Shown piece after piece: positions 47,019-58,390 of a stretch of 64,000 nt of DNA. The notes under the pieces are model-generated. The model saw only the letters and a list, made by a program, of their open reading frames with translations, was not told where the DNA came from and did no database searches. Within the stretch, counting starts at the first letter, position 1. Each line of letters begins with the position of its first letter. This DNA comes from Bryopsis sp. KO-2023 (lineage: Eukaryota > Chlorophyta > Ulvophyceae > Bryopsidales > Bryopsidaceae): positions 2,294,001-2,358,000 of the forward strand of contig BSYQ01000004.1 of NCBI GenBank assembly GCA_030272585.1, written 5' to 3'. The translations under genes were made by a program, and so were the position numbers.

Positions 47019-47475
47019 GGGGGAATTCTGAATGCATTTTTATTTTCCACTCCGAAACGAAAAACTGGATGATGTGATTATTCTACAGTTTAAAACAGGG
47101 AAAAAAAAGTGGGGGGGGGGGAATTAAACATATTCTGAAATTCTGTTTTATCTTCTAAAATTAAGAAAATCAAATCTTTACTTACTTTCAATGAAGGATT
47201 GTAAATCTGAAGATTCCCAAATTTCCCGCAGTTTTTTCTCCACACGCGGCAAGTCCCATGTTGAGCCAAAAAGAGGTTCGATGAACCTCCAGGGCTCTCC
47301 GTGGACGGCATGCACGTTGGCCAGCAAGGTTAGGTAGGTGATTTTTTTTTTTTTACCTTTCACTTTGATTTGCAAGCCGTACTCCCCGTTTTTTTTCAAC
47401 CCACGTTTGGTCAGGAATTGATGAACATCTAAAAATAAGAATGAATAAAAAAATTCATATATGAAAAAATATTAT

Positions 47476-47523
47476 AGCTTCGCGGTTAATGGTTGTTAAC
47501 CAGGTTCGAATCCTGGAAACCGC
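47476..47523 (+). tRNA. tRNA-like relic lacking an anticodon arm
   Basis: A perfect T arm (CCAGG-TTCGAAT-CCTGG, B-box GGTTCGAATCC) is enclosed by a 6-bp stem GCGGTT/AACCGC. The 12 bases between hold no anticodon arm; upstream TAGCTTCGCGGTTAATGG resembles an A box. It could be a deleted tRNA, a minimal armless tRNA or a tRNA-derived SINE head. It sits antisense in the first recombinase intron (47535-47429). Confidence 0.5.
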
Positions 47524-47600
47524 AACAATTCTTACCCTTGGGCTCAACATGATGTTGCTGCAGGTATGCTATCGCATCTTTGTTGCTCTTGATGCATGCA

Positions 47601-48674
47601 CTACATGAAAAAAAAGAGGAAGTACAAAGGACAATTAAAATGCATGAAAAAGAATGGAACTCTGAAATGAAGAATTAAAAACTTATTCGTCAATTAAGAA
47701 AAATAATAACCATGCGCTGCAAACGTACTCGAAAACGCCACACAGCGAAAAAAGAGACGTCACATGAGGACACTGTCGTGATGGTCACGCAACCGCAACT
47801 GAATTCATCGTTTCTCTCTCACACTTCTCTCACGACACAAGCCGCTTTTTTCCTCTGCAGTCTGTGGAGTGTGGGACACTCTGAGTCGGTTTCATTTTTT
47901 TCTTTACAGTCTTTCTAGACTGCCCACGTTCTCTTGGCGACCGAAGCCGACGTCTTTATTTCGAACGAGAGAGTTCTGCAACTGTCTGCGAAAATTGATA
48001 TTGACGTCCTTAACGACGTCTCGACGATTCGGCCTCAAAGTAACGACGTTGTCGTGATGGGGGCGTGACTGCGAGACTAACTTTCCGTTTTCTATACTGT
48101 TGTGTGATGTCGTGTGATGTCGTCGAGGACGTTACGATCAAGCGAAGTTGTTCTGCAGCATGAAAATTGATCGAAACAAGCTCGACGACGTCACACAACG
48201 AAAAAGTTACCCACTTTGTCCTGCGAACCATCGGGAAACAATCTAACGTCTGGCGACGCCCGATAGTCTAACGATTTCAGCAAACCGTCCGAATCAACTC
48301 CGCCCAAGCAAGAATAGCCGCCAGAATCTGTTAGACTGTTCCACAGTTCGTTTCGAATCAGTCTGTCACGACAGAAACTTGTGATGATGACTAATGTGAC
48401 TCAAAAAATTTCGCGCCGCGCTTCGCGCGGCGCTAATCCTGGTACCTGATCCGAAGGGACCGGTACCGGGTGTCCCAAGACGAGCCGGTACCATTGTTTT
48501 GGAACCGGATCCGTGGGTGTGAATGGCGGATCCGAACTCGTCATTACATCCATTTAATGAGCGAATCCACAACGTAGTTCTAGACTGTTGAATGCCGCCC
48601 TGAATTCTCTGATGGACTCGGTTACAGCCTGAGCAAATACACATGGAAATGTTCAGAAACAGCTGGCATTGTTA
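47601..48674. other. Intergenic, with a strong GC hairpin
   Basis: No gene recognised. GACGTC-like words recur at 47950-48200. A 9-bp GC stem with a 3-base loop lies at 48413-48433 (GCGCCGCGC/GCGCGGCGC), in a stretch with repeated GGTACC and GGATCC sites. The string GTTCTAGACTGTT occurs here (48575) and at 41439, and in part at 35351. Confidence 0.55.
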
Positions 48675-49175
48675 TTACATTTGTCGACCAAGCACAAAGG
48701 ATGCACGCTGGCAAGAATTTACACAGGTAAGCCACTGGGTACCAACCTTGCAATCAGCGCTCAGAGTTCCACCACAAGTGCCAGTGATATCTAGAATATC
48801 AAGAATGGCGAATGCTTTGCAGCTGGTGTCCACAGCTTGAAGGCAGATGATTCCGGCCTTGATTTCTCGATCCAGAACTTGGCTCTCTGTGCGAGAAGCT
48901 ACTTCAGGGAAAAAGTTAGAGCTCTGGACCGTGGGGACCCCTTTTTTGGATGAGATTTCCTCTATCCCCGTAGAACTAGGGAGAAGTCCTGCTGTAAAAT
49001 TTGCAACGACCGTCTCCTGTCGACTGGTACTGGGGGTCTGTTTGATTCCTCCGCAGACGTCAATATTAATATCGGTTGTTGCCGAAGACTCGGCGTCGCG
49101 ATAGCATTCGTTCGCCAGTCCCTGGTGCAGCACCAACAGGAGGGCAACAATCGAGAAGCTGGACTTCATGTCCAA
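48675..49175 (-). CDS. Small predicted secreted protein, unknown
   Basis: A single uninterrupted frame of 166 codons with an ATG, ending at TAA. The N terminus has a clear signal peptide (MDMKSSFSIVALLLVLHQ, then GLA before NECYRD). The mature part is Ser/Thr-rich with about seven cysteines (CYRDAE, DVCGGI, IICLQ, TSCKAF, GTCGG, ADCKVG), so it may form disulphides outside the cell. The last 20 residues cross a potential splice site, so the true C terminus may differ. I do not recognise the family. It lies upstream of, and divergent to, the secreted protease-ankyrin gene. Confidence 0.5.
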   Translation of the reverse strand: MDMKSSFSIVALLLVLHQGLANECYRDAESSATTDINIDVCGGIKQTPSTSRQETVVANFTAGLLPSSTGIEEISSKKGVPTVQSSNFFPEVASRTESQVLDREIKAGIICLQAVDTSCKAFAILDILDITGTCGGTLSADCKVGTQWLTCVNSCQRASFVLGRQM

Positions 49176-50078
49176 AAATAATTCCTCGTGCGTCGTGGAT
49201 TTGGCACAAGATTTTTCAGTTTTGAATGCTTGGCTTCGTCTCGCAAGGGTCTCTTCGAGAAGTATTGCGACCTGCTCTTTGTCGCTGTGGCAGCTTAAGG
49301 GGGTTTCTGTGGCAGGTTCTTTTTTTCGTAGGAAGCTAGTGCAAGTGAAATTTTATGGGCTGGGTTTTGGATGACCTGGAGGCCATCCCACCTGGGAAGC
49401 GATCTCGTTCACACTACTTAAGTTTGTTGAAGTTTTGGGCATCAATAACACATGTGCATGTAGGTATATGCGTTCTGTAAACTCACATCCACAAAAACTC
49501 GTTTGAAGCCTTCACAGAGTATTTGGTCTCTGAGTAGAGGCATACCTCCATAGCACAGGATGTTTTTTATTTTTTTCAATGCAAATTCTTGGGATCTGCG
49601 TATACGAACTCGAACATGGAAGATAAGAAGAAAAAAAAAACGTGTTTTTTTGGCTTGAGTGCCATGACTGAGATGCCTTTGGGCGGCTGCCAAAAACTCT
49701 GAAGATGATTCCAGTTGGTGTGGAATTTGGGATTTTGAGTTCTGAGCTTGTTTTGGGCCAAACGAGGTGCCCATTACAGGGTCGGACGAGGACGATGCAA
49801 TAGAAACAAACGATACATTTCGATGCGACGAAGTTTGGTGGCGAAATCACGTCAGGGAGCAGCCGCGTCCGTTGCGCAAGGAAAAGAGTGAAAAGCACTG
49901 GAGACACGCGAGTGGAAAACTAGTGTCGTTCCAGATCTAGCAGTATACCTAGTAGGATAAGCCTGCGAGTTACACTTGCCAAGTAGCGTGAGCAGTGTTG
50001 GCGGACGTTCCAGATCCAGAGTGGAACTTTTGTGTATACGTGACCTCCACCCACAAGCGCAGCATTTATCTGCCTCCA
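49176..50078. promoter_or_regulatory. Divergent upstream region of two secreted-protein genes
   Basis: It lies between the start codons of the small secreted protein (-) and the protease-ankyrin gene (+). No coding feature or defined regulatory site could be supported. Confidence 0.4.
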
Positions 50079-53000
50079 ATGCAACTGCAAACCGTCTTGA
50101 TACTGTCGGCGATCTGCTGCGTTTTGTCACAAAGAGTTTTTTCTGCGCTTCCGTCAGGTGGGTCCTTTCAACGTCCTCCCCGTTGGCACCTTCTCCCTCC
50201 GTGTGGGACTCACTTCGCTTTGACTTCCAGGGATCGCGCGCGGCGGCTATCGACAGGTGGATGTTTATCTCTCACTGCTTTATACAGTCCCCTTGTCCAG
50301 TTTCCAGCTTGAAGAATGACTTCGTTCCGTGAAGCAGGGTAACCTGTCCGTCGGCCGGCTCCTTCAAGATGCGGCACCGTTCATTAGAGTGAGTAAACAT
50401 GCAACGGCCCATGGGCGCAACAACATTCGACCATTTTCATTCACGTAGTTTGTGCGAACGTTGGTTGAAGTTTCGGGGAGCCTGACCGATTTGCTACATC
50501 CTTTCTGCATCAAAAAATTGTGGCCGCAGTTGCTATATAGTCATACCTCGTACAAACACTCACCTACATGACAGTACTCTCACACTTTTCTGTCTTGCCT
50601 CATCATCAAGAAACCTGATCAAATCTCCAAGCAGTATTGCTGCACTTCATCTTCCCTGTTCTGGATGGATTGCTACTCTCATACATGAAATGATTCCTGA
50701 TTCCTGAAATGTATGGTGTACAGAAGATACAAAAAAAAAATTAAAAATCAAACAGCACTTGTACATCATGCATTTCATTTCATGTGTAGAAAAAAGTGTT
50801 GAATATGAATGTGTCCTTCCACAAAAACACAGTGTTCAATTTTTCGTTGCCCCAATTGGGGACCTTGCAAGATGCAGCACTCTCCATCGATGTTGTGGTG
50901 CGGGCCAAAATTGGCATCGCTCTAAAAAACAAAGCTGCCCTTTTCTGGCCCCTCCAATTCCTCCCTGGTTTTCAGAGTTGGACTACTGCTACCCAAAAAA
51001 TTCAGATGAAGAATAAAACTGGGGACATAGAAACACAGCTTTTTTTTTCTTTTTTTTTTAATCTTCATGATGGTTGTGTCGAGTACAAACATTAAACTCC
51101 ATTATGCATTATGGTGTCTGCAGGGGGGGCAAGACGCCCCGGAAGGGCGGTTTCCTTATGCTTGCTCTCTGAGGGCAGCGGGTGTTCGAATTCATCAATG
51201 TGGAGGCACCTTGATCGCCCCTGAATGGGTTTTGACCGCGGCCCATTGTTTGATTGGAGAAGATACGTTGGGGCCGACGCCCATCGTGTATGTGGGTGCT
51301 CTTGGAATCGATGATGAATCGTCTGCGGAGGTAACTCAAAGATCTCTTGTACCCCTTCAAGGGCTGCAGAATTGTTCTGGCAAAAAAAGCCAACTGAGTA
51401 ACCCATGGCCAGTGTGCATCTGTTCACGCATATATTTTTTATCAACCCCAAAAAACATTTTTTTTTATTTTTTATATATATATATATTTATATTTTATTT
51501 TAGAAGCAGAAGTACCTTGTATGCTCGACGCTGTGCAGATCATACTGGCAGAGGGTGCCATTATCCATGAGAGATACACAGGCAATGTTCTGGATGGATT
51601 TGATATAGCTCTGATTAGGCTGAAGACACCCTCCACCAAATTGCCAGCAGCGCTGGCGCAAACTGATCAGCAGCTCGGGGCAAGTCAGCTGTTAGCAACC
51701 ATTGGATGGGGAAGGACTAGTCTACGTGGCCCGCTGCCCCAAGTCCTTCAATTGGCAGACCAAATAGAGTATGTCAGCAACCAGAACTGCCTGCGCAGCT
51801 GGCCCGGCCTTAAAGACAGCATGCTCTGTGCATTCTCCACCTCACAATCAACATGCAAGGGTAAGGGAGTCAGATTTCTGGTTCCAGCCAAACAAACAGT
51901 GTTGCTTTTGCACCAAGTCGTTTGCAACCAGCCATGTTAGACAGACGATAGTCTATTGGAGGCTTGCAAGCATGTCTGGGACTTAATGTTTGATTTGCAT
52001 GTTTTACCCACAATGGGCCGATCTTGTTTGTACAGGTGACTCTGGAGGTCCTCTGATGATTGCTGATAGCAGAGGGGGGGACAGCACCACTGCAGGGAGC
52101 CCGGAGCTTGACGTGACTGTTGGCATTGTATCTTTTGGCCCAGAGGGATGTGATTCCACGAAGACTGATGTTTTTACCAGAATGAGCAGTTTCCGGCAAT
52201 GGGTCGATGAAACGATGGCGAGGGGGCTTTCACAACCACCCAGGACTACAGCTCCTCAAGCAGCAACTCCAGCCACACCCCAACCCGAGGTGAAGCAAGG
52301 TTAAAGTCAGCCCGCCTCTTTCTGTTCAGAAGCAAGGAAGTCTCTGTGGTCAACGTGTAAACTATCTGCTTGAAATCTTGAAACACACCCCTGCTGACCT
52401 GTGTCCAAGCGTATGGCAGACTCAATTTTAATCATCGGGTTGAGAGCACCCCCTTCCCCCCTCCTCAGCTTATCGATTGAGACTGAAAACAGACCCCAGA
52501 TGTTCAGCCATAGCGACCTACTCAAGTCTAAAAATTTTCCAAGATTCCCTACCCCCCCCCCCAAAAAAAATCTCGTCCCCAGGGAAAATTTTCAGGGTGC
52601 AGAAAAATGAATTCCTACCATATGGGGGTCTTGAAACCTTGTTCATCTAATAATACGTGCAGTGCCTAAGTTTTGAAAAAACGATTCACAACGACTTCCT
52701 GAATTTTTGCTTTTGATGCCTTTTAATTTTCCAGCAGGTTTCTGAAGCTGTTCCAGACCCTCCCAAGAATCCTCCATCCGTGCCAACCCAGGGGCGATGT
52801 GAAAAAGATTGCGATAATCTGAACTTAGACCTCTTCAATGCTGCTAGTTCTGGGCAAAACAGCAAGGTCAAGGTAAAAAAAACGCTCTCCAAGCCTATGA
52901 TTTTTTTCCCTTTTTCTTTTCCTTTCTTTTGTCTGGGCATGTGAAGAAAAATGCAACAGATCAGCATACTGTTTGGTTTGCAGGATTTGATTTCGAAGGG

Positions 53001-55521
53001 GGCTGATGTGTCGTCCACCCATGGAGAGGCCGATTCTACTCCATTACATGCTGCTGTCAAGGAAGAGCATGATGTTGTTGTCGAATTGTTGATCGAAGCA
53101 GGTGAATGGCAGCACTATTTATAATTTTTTATTTGAATCCTATCCGTCTGCATGTACATGGGGCAACATAGGATTTTCAGGATTTTTCAGGATTTTTCAG
53201 GATTTTTTCAGGATTTTAGGATTTTTTCTTTAGGATTTTAGGATTTTTATTCAAATGAAAACATAAGCGACCCCATACCAAAAGTTGCACAGGTTTTTTC
53301 CACGCTGAATTGTCCTGAAAAAAAAAGGAAAATGATTGATTGATTGTCGATTGATGCTCCAGATTTTTTTTTCTTCTCTAAATTGTTGCAGGGGCCAATG
53401 TGGATGCACAGGACGCCAGCGGAGGAACTCCACTGTATTATGCTGCAAGAATAGGCTATTTGGATGCTGCCAAAGCTTTGGTCAAAGCAGGTGAGAAGTT
53501 CAATAATTTTTCCACGCTGCTCCAAATGTATATTGCAACAACAGCACAATATTCATCCCCAAACTGCAACAACGCTGATCGACAGGACGATCATTTTTTT
53601 TTTCTACTTGCAGGGGCAAACGTGGATTTGGAAAAAGAGACTGGAACCACCCCTTTGATGGCTGCATCGATTTTTGACGAAGTGGAATTCCTGGAATTTC
53701 TGCTGGAATCAGGTGCTGTTGAGATTTCTGGCCACCCACTGAGACTGCCAAATTTTCATGCCTGGGTATTATAATAATGGAAACCTTGAGACAAAAAAAA
53801 TTGTGGTTTGTGGAGCGTGGGTGACAATTTGTCTGTTGATTCGAAATAATAAAAATAGTAATATGCCGTGGATGCAATATGCTTGACTTTTCTCATCATG
53901 TGTTTCAGGTGCCAACCCGGATGCTCAAACTGTTCAGGGAAAGACGGCGTTATTTTTTGCTGGTGAAAATGGGCACTTGGAGATTGCCATGGCTCTAGTC
54001 AAAGCAGGTATATTTTGACGCTGGGCATGCAAGTGCACGTGTGTTTTTTTTGTTTAAAAAAAAATAAAAAAAATCATGGTTGCTTGGCATCAGGTAAAAG
54101 CAGGAGCTTACGTTGATTTTGTTCCCTTGTTGAACATCTCTTTTTTTGCCGGGATCGAGTGGGTTTTTTTCTAATTCATTTTTTTTGAGACATTATAGTT
54201 TTTTTTTATGTCAATTTTTTTTCCCTTTTTTTCTTTCAGATGCAGAATCAACGAAACGAACAAAAAGGAGGGAACTTTTTCTTTGAAAAATGCTTTTTTT
54301 CTTTTTTTGAACCGACAAAAAAAAAAACAAAAAACATGCTATGAATTAGAAAAAAAAAGAAGCATGCTTCATATCCTTGAATAAAAAGTCTGAAAAAAAA
54401 TCTTCGAGCTTCACATTTTTTTTAATTATCAATAGCTTTTTGCCTCCTCTGTTTCTTCATTTTTTCTTTCCCCTTTTTGACGCAGCAAGACAACCTGCAA
54501 AAATAGAAGCAAAAAAAAAAAGCAAAATATATATTGTAAAATTTCTTGACAGAGAGGTACCACATGTTTTTCTTTTCGTTTCGATTGGTCGATTTTTTTT
54601 CTTAATTTTCCTCTTGTCGGTGGCAATTTATACTCAGTCCTGAATCAAGCAAGCAGCAAGAAGTGACTGATGGAATAAAATATGGTTGGCTTTTCCTTCG
54701 GTTCACCTTGTTTGTTTCAGGGGCAAATTTGAATTTGAGAACAAACAATAAGACGAGTCCGCTGACTATCACATCGAACAAAGGCTTTCTGGAGACGGCA
54801 GCGTTTCTACTGGAATCAGGTGCACATGACCTTTTTCACCCCCATCATCGAATTTTACGCAGTTTTTTTTTAGTTTCCAAAGTGCTAGGCACTTTCACAA
54901 GCGATTTCTACTGGGTTGACTTCATCTTAGATGCAACTGTGGAGAACTGAGTGTTTTATTGAGGTGGATTTTTCTTAAGGGCAGGGTTAAATCACCTTGT
55001 TGTGGATGGCCTTCAATGCACAAGTGTGCCTAATGTAAATTAAAAATTCATTCAGGATGTCGATCTCAAATCCAGTTCCGCTGCAGTGCTAGCAAGCATC
55101 CGCATGTCTGTCACAAGTCAATTTCGCTTCGTTTAACGAAACCAAAACTCTATTTCCTCCAGGTGCAAAAGTGAATATCGAGAACCACAGGAATATGATC
55201 CCATTGATGGCTGCTGCCGGGTCAGGAAACGCAGAACTGGTTCAATTGCTCTTGGACAAAGGAGCTGCAGCTGAGTTGAATGCCCAGGACAGGGAAGGAA
55301 GAACCGCATTGTTTTATGGAGCTTTCGCTGGAAGTGGCGATGCTGTCGAAGTGCTGATCAAAGCTGGGGCTGACACCAGCATCGAGAACGAGGATGGGAA
55401 GAAGCCTGTGGATATTGTTTGTGGTTGCAAGACGCCGGTGCCTGGGCGGGATCCCTCCTGTGGGGAAGACAAATGTGGAACAGGAGAGCAAGAACGTATC
55501 GAAGCAATTCTGAAAAGTTGA
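50079..55521 (+). CDS. Secreted trypsin-like serine protease fused to ankyrin repeats
   Basis: Exon 50079-50157 encodes a signal peptide (MQLQTVLILSAICCVLSQ). Protease exons 51124-51330, 51539-51860 and 52036-52289 join in phase and give an S1 domain with GGQDAPEGRFPY, TAAHC (His), FDIALIRL (Asp), TIGWG and GDSGGPL (Ser). The last protease exon ends in a Pro/Ala/Thr linker (TTAPQAATPATPQPE) and joins in phase 0 to exon 52738-52872, which continues it (AVPDPPKNPPSVPTQG) and then reads RCEKDCDNLNLDLFNAASSG. Ankyrin exons follow: 52984-53101, 53392-53490, 53614-53712, 53909-54007, 54721-54819 and 55163-55521, about eight repeats, ending with a Cys-rich cap (DIVCGCK, CGEDKCG) and TGA. The exon linking signal peptide and protease (50158-51123) is unresolved. 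The Pro-rich linker shared across the junction is the best evidence for one transcript. Confidence 0.75.
52468..52548 (+). repeat. Dispersed intronic repeat family R2, copy 2
   Basis: It matches 11111-11191 at about 80% over 80 bases. It lies in the intron (52290-52737) joining the protease to the ankyrin part. Confidence 0.75.
53166..53240 (+). repeat. GGATTTT(TCA) tandem repeat
   Basis: About eight imperfect units of AGGATTTTTC inside an ankyrin-gene intron. Confidence 0.85.
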
Positions 55522-56931
55522 CCCCTTTCAAAAAAAAAGAGCTGTTTTCGAACAAACGTACCTAGTGTAGTGAGATATTTTGCATCCTTCAATTCAATGT
55601 AGATGCTGTGTTCGACACACTTCAGAATTCATATTAGGACTTTTGGTTTTTTCAAGTGACAACGTCGTGTTCCAACATATATATGTGTGTATCGTCTTTG
55701 CAGAATGAATGGCAGATAGGCCTCGTTTTTCTTCTCAAATGTACATTTCATCGTTTTTGTTGGATGGAGAACCTAGGATTTTTTGGGGCAAGGCAAATGT
55801 GGTTTAGAAGAATGCCGAAATTACTTGTGTTACCAAGGTGTGTCCAGATCGTTACAATTCTGTTTCAATGGATATTGCAACATCCCTAGTTATCTAGGAG
55901 TTTGCAACCAAGGCAGCTGAAGCTATGACAGACCTGGATCTTTAACTGAATCCACCTGTTCCCCAGCACCCTCCTCATAATCTTTGAGGGATTTCGCTCT
56001 GACTAATTTCAAAACCTGTTCGAATGAAATCAAATTTAGGGACTGATCAAAGTACAGCACAAGAAAAATTGCATTAAAAAACGAAAAGAACAACACCACA
56101 TATCTTCATCATGAGAAGTTTTGCCGATTATATAATATTCCTTTATCCATGCACAAGGAACCTTTCTTTTTCTTTATCCGAATTCTTCCCGAAAAGAAGT
56201 CTTTCCCATGAAACTCTCCCTCCTTTGCCCACCTTGGTCAGTGGATTTAATTTTGATCAAACCGAAATTAAAAAAAATCTAAAATCTGAACCGATTTGAC
56301 ACAGTTTCACCAATGATTGGGCATAGTTGGATGCCAAGGATAGGGTCTTCAATTGCCCCTACCTATCCTCCTTTGTCCCTCGCTCCCCACACATAGTTTC
56401 CCTGAACATGCGTTTCGTTCAAAGTGATGTAATCACACTCCGAGGGAAGATGAAAGGAAATACTTTATCGCCCACAACAAACTTTTTCCCGTGCATTGAA
56501 GTCGTAAAAATTCCAATATTTTCGATCACGTGATAAAACTCCCGTATTTAGTCCGAAAAAAACGTTTCATCAAGAATACGCGCGTGTGTACAAGCGTATG
56601 AAAAAGTTCGCTTTCATGCGCGTATTTTCCAGCCCTGGGTACCCCAACAGGACAATACACGTGCATATCTTCCTCCTAAGAGGGAACAACAAAAGGGAGA
56701 GTGAAGCGACTAAGGTACCCTGAAAGTATCACTGTACCCTGGAAGTGATCGCACTGTACCTACGGGGGAAGGGGCTTTTAACCCAACCAGTATGTGATGA
56801 GGAGAACATGCATTTTTTGATATTCCTTTCTCGTTGTTTCTGATCAGTTTTTGGAACTCGGGTTTTGCAAACGGGGGCAGAAAGAATATACATATTTACA
56901 GACAAGCACGGCGTTTTTGACCGGGTTTACG
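55522..56931. promoter_or_regulatory. Intergenic; right part is a duplicated upstream region
   Basis: No gene seen. From about 56455 the sequence is repeated at 62077 onward. It includes three near-copies of ACTGTACCCTGRAAGT at about 56710-56765 and a TCACGTGA palindrome at about 56525-56532, shared with the second copy and therefore candidate promoter elements. Confidence 0.5.
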
Positions 56932-58390
56932 ATGCTCTCCTTGTTGATCGTGTTGACACTGTGCTACTGCTCCGAGGCGACGCTTTCGTATGCTGCACCG
57001 ATAGGTGGGTTGATCCACAGTGGGGTCTTCCACTGTAACGCAGCTGTACGTCTGCGTAGTTCTGGGGAACGTCGTTCGAGCTTTGGGGCGAATGGGTGGT
57101 GTTGTGTTGCGAAGTTCAAGTCGGGGGTGCTGTTCCACAAAATTCTGAAATCGCTTTGGTTCCGCAGGCGTGGCGGCTGGCGGCGATCCTCGGCAGGTGT
57201 GATAATACCCCTTCAAATATTTGAATTGATGGAGTCGCACATCATTCCCAGTTGATGAGCTGATGTCTTGTTGGTTACACAAACTACAGGGCGACGCGGA
57301 AACGGCGCGTGCTGGGGGCTGGACAAGGGTCGATCGTTCGACTCGGAAGCTGCTGCAGGTGCTACCACAGATAGAAGATGATGATCTTCTTGAGGGAAGC
57401 AAGCTTGATGTGGTTATATTTGCACTGGGCTTGTCCAGAGAGTTCAATTGGTTGTAGGGTTGTAGGAGATCAAAAGCCAATTCTTCTTTTGAGCAAAAGA
57501 TACTTCATGGCACCCCCCGAAAAAAGAAAAGAAAAAAATACCCAGTTGACTGACAGCCTCTGATGTATCTTCATGCATGCATGGATGTATTGTTTTGACA
57601 GCGGGAACATGTTCAGATTTTGAAAGGTTGATTCTCTGCGCCCTGTGTTCCATCGTTAGGATGCAACAGTCATGTGGCAGCAAGGGCTGAAAAGCACAAA
57701 TCAAGGATCAGTTAAATGCTTTTTTGCAGAGGTCCATGCTTTCATTGCTGCACAGCCCTGTTTTTGACAACGGATTTGCTTTGTACTTATTATTTCTCAG
57801 TCCTGTTTTTTTTTTTCCTTTTTTTTTCCAGGCAGAATGTCGGAACTGCAACAGATTGAATGAAGCACTTTTCAATGCGACTCTTGAGGGTGACTCCGAG
57901 AAAATTGAGGTATTCCTGTGATCAACTGCAGACTTGTCCTGGAAATTTAAAAATAAAATGTCTTTTCTAAAACAAAAACATCTGTGTCAATTATTTTTGC
58001 AGGAGCTTCTCTCAAAGGGTGCTGATGTGAACCAAACAGCATCGAAGAACGGGGAAAGCCTGCTTCATATTGCTCCTTTTGTGGATAAAAATGCTTCAGA
58101 CATTGTTGAAATTCTTATCGCAGCAGGTGAGCACTCCAATCTTCAAGTACTCAATATCAACGCCTGCAGACCTCCTCCATCGCACCCCCTTTGTTTTTAG
58201 TTCACAATCAAACAAAAATGGCTGCTCAAATTGTTCAAATTGGGGCGATACAGTACGATCAGTACACTGCAGGATATCATGTGTTGGCTATCGCACGCTG
58301 TGACTTCCCACATGTGGAAACATACAAGTTTCCAGCATTGTTTTTTGTTCATTGAAAATATGGAGAATCTGCAAATAAGAACAGTATTTT
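56455..58390 (+). repeat. Tandem segmental duplication, first copy
   Basis: It is homologous to 62077-64000 over upstream region, signal exon, introns and the first two ankyrin-gene exons. The offset is 5,592 bases at the signal exon and 5,612 at the later exons. The end of homology on the right is beyond the window. Confidence 0.85.

Larger units (their letters stand above)
41940..47600 (-). mobile_element. Crypton-like tyrosine recombinase gene, about 12 exons
   Basis: Exons: 47600-47536, 47428-47357, 47296-47186, 46854-46436, 46038-45682, 45212-44937, 44770-44625, 43522-43373, 43269-42999, 42883-42370 and 42208-41999 or on to 41940; phases agree at nearly every junction. The catalytic core follows the tyrosine recombinase order: SRFGDSKIWDIADLF (box I Arg), RHRDPLQCPIGSIGLWLAF, REWYNIKLF, the HxxR box THADPTNHDDRKTGAMLA, GVSMPELQSLGFW, and a Tyr in HEAYGR. 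Then come a helical segment (VVFWQDLPSIHDLFPELPIF) and a GCR1_C-like domain (DVRTIWKEWFEEG). This core plus GCR1_C defines Crypton transposons (family knowledge). The N-terminal exons encode a SAP-like LTKRGLKKNG segment and an acidic region. An in-frame TAG (42514-42512) separates the core from GCR1_C in an otherwise open frame, so the copy may be inactive. Element ends were not identified. Confidence 0.75.

Noticed and set aside
53166-53240. Possible CRISPR-like regular repeat
   Set aside because: Short degenerate AGGATTTTTC units without spacers, in a eukaryotic intron.
56896-57480. Minus-strand open frames across the secreted ankyrin gene start (and 62197-62829)
   Set aside because: Antisense shadows of the signal-peptide exon and its flanks; no splice or motif support.
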